This document shows positions 6,148 to 10,138 of a stretch of 10,138 nucleotides of DNA, piece after piece. The notes under the pieces were generated by a model. It was given only the letters and a program-made list of their open reading frames with translations. It was not told the DNA's origin and did no database searches. The DNA is from Bacillota bacterium (GTDB taxonomy: Bacteria; Bacillota; Bacilli; Alicyclobacillales; Alicyclobacillaceae). Numbering within the stretch: position 1 is the first letter of the stretch; the number at the start of each line of letters is the position of its first letter. The DNA lies in assembly GCA_021816665.1 (NCBI GenBank), contig JAKAXI010000047.1, positions 1-10,138 on the forward strand. The letters run 5' to 3'. A program made the translations under genes and the position numbers.

Positions 6148-6188
6148 GGCTGCCGCTTGCGAAATGCAACCGGACAGCCTTATTGTTC
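6148..6188 (+). terminator. Rho-independent terminator of tRNA-Leu
   Basis: GGCTGCCG (6148-6155) pairs with CGG-A-CAGCC (6171-6179, one bulged A). Inside it, TTGC (6157-6160) pairs with GCAA (6166-6169) around a GAAAT loop. A T-rich stretch (TTATTGTTCT) follows directly. It begins 7 bp after the tRNA and ends well before ccpA. Confidence 0.72.
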
Positions 6189-6241
6189 TGCATGATGTGA
6201 TGAAGAGTCGTTCATGCCTTTTGGCAAAAGGAGTGCGCGAG

Positions 6242-7219
6242 ATGACCGCGACAATTTATGACGTTGCTCGAGAAGCAAAAGTCTCCATGGCGACTGTATC
6301 GCGGGTACTGAACGGTACGGCCGTTGTGAGAGAAGACACTAAACAGCGTGTCCTCGACGCCATTGCCCGACTAAGTTACCGACCGAACGCGGTGGCGCGT
6401 GGGTTGGCCAGTAAACGCACACGGACGATCGGTGTGATTGTTCCTGATGTATCGGCAGCTTTCGTGGCTGAAGTGGTTCGCGGGATTGAAGACGTGGCAA
6501 CCATGTACGACTACCACATCATTCTCAGCAACTCAGACGCCCAAGTACAACGCGAAGTCGACCTAGTAGGCACCATGTGGGAGAAACAAGTTGACGGTCT
6601 TGTGTACATGACAAACCGCCTGCAAAAAGAACACGTGGACGCCTTTGAACAAGCACAGATCCCCGTAGTTCTGTGCGCTACGGAAGACCCAGAGCGGCGC
6701 ATTCCGTCCGTGAATGTGGACAACCAACTCGCTGGTCGCGATGCCGCAACATACCTCTTGGAACGTGGCTGTAAACGCATTGCTTACATTACGACAACGC
6801 CTGGTTTCTCTGTGCTCGCCGACCTGCGCGGGCAGGGTGTTGCATCTTGTTTATCAGAGCCTTTCCTGCAGGTGGACGCCAAGCATGGGCAGTACGAAAC
6901 GGCACTTCCGTTGATCCAGGCGTTTTTGCGTGAGCACGAGGTCGACGGTTTGGTGACCGCGACAGACGAACTTGGACTCGCCGCGATTCACGCAGTGCAG
7001 GACGTAGGTAAATCCGTTCCAAACGACATCAAGGTCATGGCTTTCGACAATACCCGACTCGCTGTTATGGTCCGGCCTGAGATGACGGTAGTGGCACAGC
7101 CAATGTACGACTTCGGGGCAGTCTCTATGCGTCTGTTGACAAAGTTTTTGCAAGATGAACCCGTAGAGACGTACACGGTCGTGTTGCCACACAACATCGT
7201 CGAACGGTCCTCCACTTGA
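6242..7219 (+). CDS. ccpA: Catabolite control protein A (LacI/GalR family regulator)
   Basis: This 325-residue LacI-family regulator is closest to Bacillus CcpA (334 aa). The N-terminal helix-turn-helix reads TIYDVAREAKVSMATVSRVLNG (4-25), followed by the minor-groove hinge helix YRPNAVARGLASKRT (46-60). CcpA-typical stretches include GIEDVATMYDYHIILSNSDAQ (81-101), ATDELGLAAIHAVQD (240-254), and FDNTRLAVMVRP (268-279), which lies in the region that contacts HPr-Ser-P. CcpA binds cre operators to repress or activate carbon genes when HPr is phosphorylated on serine. I chose the ATG at 6242 because AAAGGAG lies 8 nt upstream and the HTH begins at once. The open frame back to 6065 runs through the tRNA and is spurious. 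The segment at 188-222 is shorter than in Bacillus CcpA and its usual KLQGYKRAL-like helix reads LRGQGVASCL. pepV follows 72 bp downstream. Confidence 0.88.
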   Translation: MTATIYDVAREAKVSMATVSRVLNGTAVVREDTKQRVLDAIARLSYRPNAVARGLASKRTRTIGVIVPDVSAAFVAEVVRGIEDVATMYDYHIILSNSDAQVQREVDLVGTMWEKQVDGLVYMTNRLQKEHVDAFEQAQIPVVLCATEDPERRIPSVNVDNQLAGRDAATYLLERGCKRIAYITTTPGFSVLADLRGQGVASCLSEPFLQVDAKHGQYETALPLIQAFLREHEVDGLVTATDELGLAAIHAVQDVGKSVPNDIKVMAFDNTRLAVMVRPEMTVVAQPMYDFGAVSMRLLTKFLQDEPVETYTVVLPHNIVERSST

Positions 7220-7291
7220 CGGTTCAGACACTGTGGCGTCGCGCAAACCCATGTCAGAGACGTGGAATTCCAGAATATGAGGTGAGCCGGC

Positions 7292-8680
7292 GTGATTGAT
7301 TCGTGGGATGAGTGGGCAGAGTCCGCTAAGGCGGACATGGTCAGTTCTCTACAGTCGCTGTTGCAGATTCCAAGTGTCAAAGAACCTGCCGAGGCGGGAC
7401 AGCCGTTTGGACCTGGGCCCGCCAAAGCGCTTCAGTATATGTTGGAGATGGCCAGTCGCGAAGGTTTTGTAGTGAAAAACGTGGACGGCTATGCTGGACA
7501 CATTGAATTCGGCGAAGGTGAAGAGTACATCGGCGTATTGGCACACCTCGACGTTGTTCCGACAGGGGCAGGTTGGACGTACCCGCCTTTCGCAGCGGAA
7601 ATCCACGACGGCAAGGTATATGCGCGAGGTGCCATCGACGACAAGGGGCCTGCGATGAGCGCGCTCTGGGCACTCGTGGGACTCCGCCGCCTCGGATATC
7701 AACCCAAGCGGAAAATCCGGTTAATCCTCGGCCTCGATGAAGAGAGCGATTGGAAATGCATGTCACACTATTTTTCCAAGGAACCTGCGCCGCTTGGTGG
7801 ATTTACGCCTGACGGTGACTTTCCGTTAATCTACGCTGAAAAGGGCGTTGTCACCATTCGGATTGAGGTAAAGGCGGATGTGGACTCGATGAGCCCATAC
7901 GTGGTTGCTTTCGAAGGTGGACAGCGAACAAACATGGTCCCCGATCAAGCTTACGCAGTCGTCGAGTGTCACTCAGAGACAGCGGCAAGCGAATGGCAGC
8001 ATCGGGCCTACAAGTTTGCGAAGCAGCACCAGCTTGACCTGGAAGCAAACGTCAGCGGGTCGCGCATTCAGATTGTGGCAAGCGGTGTATCGGCACACGG
8101 CAGCGAACCTGATCACGGCGTTAACGCAATCACCAAACTAGCCACCTTATTGTCGGGGCAGCCTATCTCCAACGCTTCTATGTGGCGCGCTATCGCCGTG
8201 CAGGACACACGTGGTGTGGCACTCGGTATCGACAGTTCTGACGATGTGACTGGACAGTTAACGTCCAACCTTGGGAAGGCGTATCTGGAAAACAATCACT
8301 ATGTTTTTTTGTTCAATATCCGGTACCCTATTGATTTGTCCCAAGAAGCATTACTGACGAGGTGTCGGGAATACGTATCGGATAAGTGGCAGGTCGCTTT
8401 GGAAGACGGTCATGATCCGTTGTACGTTCCGCTCGACAGCCCAGTTGTCCATACATTGCTGGACGTGTATCAAAATGTAACGGGTTCTGCTGCGCAACCC
8501 ATCACTATTGGCGGCGCCACTTATGCGAGGGCGATCCCAAACGCAGTGGCATTTGGTCCACTGTTTCCCGGACAACCGGAACTTGCACATCAGAAAGACG
8601 AGAGTTGGGACCTGAACAGTTATTTTCTCAGTACGAAGATATATGCACACGCAATGTGGGAACTGGCGAATACTCTATAA
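7292..8680 (+). CDS. pepV: Dipeptidase PepV-like, M20 zinc metallopeptidase
   Basis: This 462-residue protein matches the PepV group of the M20 family, cytoplasmic enzymes that cleave dipeptides and release the N-terminal residue. The di-zinc site and catalytic residues are visible: His85 and Asp87 in AHLDVVPTG, bridging Asp116 in GAIDDKGP, catalytic Glu150 and ligand Glu151 in GLDEESDW, Asp174 in FTPDGDFPLIYAEKG, and His433 in ELAHQKDES. The lid domain lies between about 185 and 380, as in PepV of lactobacilli. Length is usual for the family. The start is GTG with GAGGTG 7 nt upstream. A 10-bp perfect palindrome, TGGAATTCCA (7263-7272), lies just before that site. The gene follows ccpA and precedes mecA on the same strand, so the three may share transcripts. 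Confidence 0.9.
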   Translation: MIDSWDEWAESAKADMVSSLQSLLQIPSVKEPAEAGQPFGPGPAKALQYMLEMASREGFVVKNVDGYAGHIEFGEGEEYIGVLAHLDVVPTGAGWTYPPFAAEIHDGKVYARGAIDDKGPAMSALWALVGLRRLGYQPKRKIRLILGLDEESDWKCMSHYFSKEPAPLGGFTPDGDFPLIYAEKGVVTIRIEVKADVDSMSPYVVAFEGGQRTNMVPDQAYAVVECHSETAASEWQHRAYKFAKQHQLDLEANVSGSRIQIVASGVSAHGSEPDHGVNAITKLATLLSGQPISNASMWRAIAVQDTRGVALGIDSSDDVTGQLTSNLGKAYLENNHYVFLFNIRYPIDLSQEALLTRCREYVSDKWQVALEDGHDPLYVPLDSPVVHTLLDVYQNVTGSAAQPITIGGATYARAIPNAVAFGPLFPGQPELAHQKDESWDLNSYFLSTKIYAHAMWELANTL

Positions 8681-8736
8681 TCCAAATCATCGAAGCTAGT
8701 GTGATGCTAAGTCAGGGCACAAAAGGAGGGGACGAG

Positions 8737-9327
8737 ATGCATGTAGAACGACTGGCCAAGGACAAGGTTCGAATCTTTATCAGTTATGACGATTTGGAAG
8801 AGCGAGGCATAGACCGCGACGAAATTTGGCTGAACGGAAAGAAAGTACAGGAACTGTTTTGGGACATGATGGAGACTGCGTACGCCGAAGTTGGATTTGA
8901 AATCGCGGGACCGATCGCAGTTGAGGCGTTTACGATGCCTTCCGAAGGTGTAGTCGTGATCGTGACTCGGGTTCCCAGCCTACCTGGTCACGACAAATCT
9001 GACGATGACGAAGAGGTGGATGTCGAACTGTCAGATGAGATGTTTTCTTCATTCGTCTTTCGGTTCGCGGACTTTGAAGATGTCATCCGCGCGGCGCACG
9101 CATTGTACGACTATGACCTCGCGACGGCTTTGTACAAGTATTCGGATACTTATCATTTGTTTGTGGATGAAGAATCAGTACGGGAAGATGAATACGACTC
9201 CATCTGGTCAATTCTACACGAGTATGGGGAGTATTCTGAAGTGACGACTGCGGTTCTTGAGGAGTACGGTACAGTGATTATGGATCACAAAGCAGTAGAG
9301 AGGCTCGTTACACAATTTCCGCTGTAA
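8737..9327 (+). CDS. mecA: Adaptor protein MecA
   Basis: This 196-residue protein matches MecA, the adaptor that delivers substrates (for example ComK in Bacillus) to the ClpC-ClpP protease and helps ClpC assemble. The N-terminal substrate-binding domain (1-80) contains ISYDDLEERGIDRDEIW and ELFWDMMETAYAEVGFEI. An acidic linker follows (DKSDDDEEVDVELSDE, 86-101). The C-terminal ClpC-binding domain (102-196) contains FVFRFADFEDVIRAAH, YHLFVDEE and LEEYGTVIMDHKAVERL. I chose the ATG at 8737 because AAAGGAGG lies about 7 nt upstream; the frame extends back into pepV without meaning. It is about 20 residues shorter than Bacillus subtilis MecA, with the loss in the linker. A TATAAT hexamer overlaps the pepV stop (8676-8681) but lacks a -35 partner. 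The gene ends 6 bp from the convergent DUF441 gene. Confidence 0.92.
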   Translation: MHVERLAKDKVRIFISYDDLEERGIDRDEIWLNGKKVQELFWDMMETAYAEVGFEIAGPIAVEAFTMPSEGVVVIVTRVPSLPGHDKSDDDEEVDVELSDEMFSSFVFRFADFEDVIRAAHALYDYDLATALYKYSDTYHLFVDEESVREDEYDSIWSILHEYGEYSEVTTAVLEEYGTVIMDHKAVERLVTQFPL

Positions 9328-9333
9328 ACACTG

Positions 9334-9792
9334 TCAGCGTTTAAAGAACTGAAAGACGGACAAGGCTACCGCCGCAAGCGCGGCAGCCATCAAGGGGCCA
9401 ACTGGCATCCCGCGAAACAACACAATTCCGAGCACGGTTCCCACGACGACGCCGAGCAAGAGAGATGGATAAGTCTGCAACAAAGCAAGTCCTTTGGCGT
9501 TCATCACCGTTGCAACTACGCCGCCGGCAACGGTTAGAAGGCCGGCCGGGCTAAAAATCGTCTCGGCCATGTCCCTCGCCGAAATTTTCCCCATTGCCAG
9601 TGGAACTAGAATTGAAATCATCAAAAAGAGAAGTCCAAACTCCAGACTCCGTCGCTCCAATAATGGCATGTAACGATTCAAGTGTAACATCCGCACGACG
9701 AGCAGAACACTTGCCGCAACTGAGACGAGATTGACCCTGCACACGGCTCCCAACACGATAAAAATAATCAGAAATAAATCTGGGCTCTGCAA
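9334..9792 (-). CDS. DUF441 family integral membrane protein (YeaL-like)
   Basis: This 152-residue hydrophobic protein resembles the DUF441/UPF0756 family (E. coli YeaL, 148 aa), whose function is unknown. I chose the TTG at 9792 because AAAGGAGGG lies 7 nt upstream and the resulting length fits the family; the longer frame from 9900 adds a polar leader overlapping the MFS gene. Probable membrane segments lie at about 5-18, 20-36, 50-68, 83-98, 110-127 and 131-148. The family-like features GLLTVAGGVVATVMNAKG (84-101) and GMPVGPLMAAALAAVALS (128-145) are present. The gene follows the MFS transporter gene by 67 bp on the same strand. The ribosome binding site is in the 3' arm of a long hairpin that fills the gap between the two genes. 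Confidence 0.82.
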   Translation of the reverse strand: MQSPDLFLIIFIVLGAVCRVNLVSVAASVLLVVRMLHLNRYMPLLERRSLEFGLLFLMISILVPLAMGKISARDMAETIFSPAGLLTVAGGVVATVMNAKGLALLQTYPSLLLGVVVGTVLGIVLFRGMPVGPLMAAALAAVALSVFQFFKR

Positions 9793-9793
9793 T

Positions 9794-9842
9794 GCTCGTC
9801 CCTCCTTTGTCCACACATGAATATGCCGGACGAGGGTCGAGC
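9794..9842 (-). promoter_or_regulatory. Long hairpin that includes the DUF441 ribosome binding site
   Basis: On the minus strand, GCTCG-A-CCCTC (plus 9842-9832) pairs with GAGGG-A-CGAGC (9804-9794), with a single A-A mismatch. Inside it, GTCC and GGAC can pair as well, leaving a four-base bulge (AAAG). The 3' arm contains the GGAGGG ribosome binding site and ends two bases before the TTG start codon. Pairing is seen directly; translational control is inference. No T run follows, so it is not a typical terminator. Confidence 0.5.
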
Positions 9843-9859
9843 ATGCGTAACCCGCGAGA

Positions 9860-10138
9860 TTATGAACGTGCTTTGTGGCGGCCAGAGAGGCGTGGACCAA
9901 AGTTCGCCGGATGTACGTTTCCGCTGTCCTGTGCTGGCGGACGGATCATCAGTACAGCCAGAACCGCACACAGCAAACTGAGCGCAGCGATGCTGTAGGA
10001 CATCCAGGTGGTGTTCCACTCACGCAGAAAAGTAAAGACAGGAGGGCCCGCGGCTACCCCGAGGAACCGCACGCTCCCGTACAAACTGGTTACCACGCCA
10101 CGTCGCTCAGCACCGACTGCAGAGGTAATCAGGGTGTT
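9860..10138 (-). CDS. MFS transporter, C-terminal part (5' end outside window)
   Basis: The frame is open to the window edge, so only the last 92 residues are seen. It begins inside a loop (ITSAVGAERRGVVTSLYGSV) followed by FLGVAAGPPVFTFL and a final transmembrane helix (MSYSIAALSLLCAVLAVLMI). The stretch with RRG, TSLYGSVRFLG and a GPP turn is typical of the 12-helix major facilitator efflux proteins of Firmicutes, placing this in the last two or three helices. The tail after the last helix is polar and basic. The substrate cannot be inferred. A valine codon (GTG) at 10096 is internal, not a start. The DUF441 gene lies downstream on the same strand and may be co-transcribed. Confidence 0.78.
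   Translation of the reverse strand, partial: NTLITSAVGAERRGVVTSLYGSVRFLGVAAGPPVFTFLREWNTTWMSYSIAALSLLCAVLAVLMIRPPAQDSGNVHPANFGPRLSGRHKARS

Noticed and set aside
6157..6186. TTGCGA - 18 bp - TATTGT, considered as a ccpA promoter
   Set aside because: Both boxes fall within or against the tRNA-Leu terminator stem and its T-rich tail, which explains the sequence better.
6770..6788. TGTAA-N9-TTACA inverted repeat inside ccpA, considered as a cre operator
   Set aside because: The half-sites are too far apart for the cre consensus, the central CG is not placed correctly, and the site lies mid-gene within coding sequence.
7263..7272. Ten-base palindrome TGGAATTCCA before the pepV ribosome binding site, considered as an operator
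   Set aside because: It is short, centred on an EcoRI-like core and has no second copy in the window. Chance is a sufficient explanation, so it is noted only within the pepV entry.

Overview
The window reads as an ordinary stretch of chromosome from a Gram-positive, Bacillales-like Firmicute. Recognisable CcpA, MecA, PepV and two DUF1450 (YuzB-type) proteins, strong AGGAGG-type ribosome binding sites and frequent GTG/TTG starts all point that way. Base composition looks moderate (near 50% GC by eye), which would suit a member of the Alicyclobacillaceae, but the genus is a guess. No transposase, integrase, phage gene, CRISPR array or toxin-antitoxin pair was found.

Left part (1-2559): the end of a DUF2797 gene runs into a convergent DUF1450 gene. 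After a divergent gap come a small unknown basic protein and a second DUF1450 gene, which has a good promoter of its own. A hairpin, probably a terminator, separates these from a soluble trypsin-like (HtrA-type) serine protease with no PDZ domain. That gene converges on a 114-residue unknown.

Middle (2560-4651): a class I SAM-dependent methyltransferase, a small helical protein of unknown function, a strong convergent hairpin, and a calcineurin-like metallophosphoesterase on the minus strand that starts a divergent gap.

Right part (4652-10138): a compact UvrD/Rep-type helicase lacking most of domain 2B, then a tRNA-Leu(UAG) with its own terminator, then ccpA (catabolite control regulator), pepV (M20 dipeptidase) and mecA (ClpC adaptor). 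The last three lie on one strand with gaps of 56-72 bp. On the minus strand, converging on mecA with only 6 bp between the stop codons, are a DUF441 membrane protein and the 3' end of an MFS transporter that runs off the window.

Functional links: CcpA, PepV and MecA are housekeeping functions (carbon regulation, peptide use, regulated proteolysis), and nothing shows that they form one pathway. I found no convincing undescribed multi-gene system. The best leads are two Shine-Dalgarno-sequestering hairpins, the paired DUF1450 paralogues, the reduced helicase, the PDZ-less unanchored protease, and a CcpA with an altered core segment.
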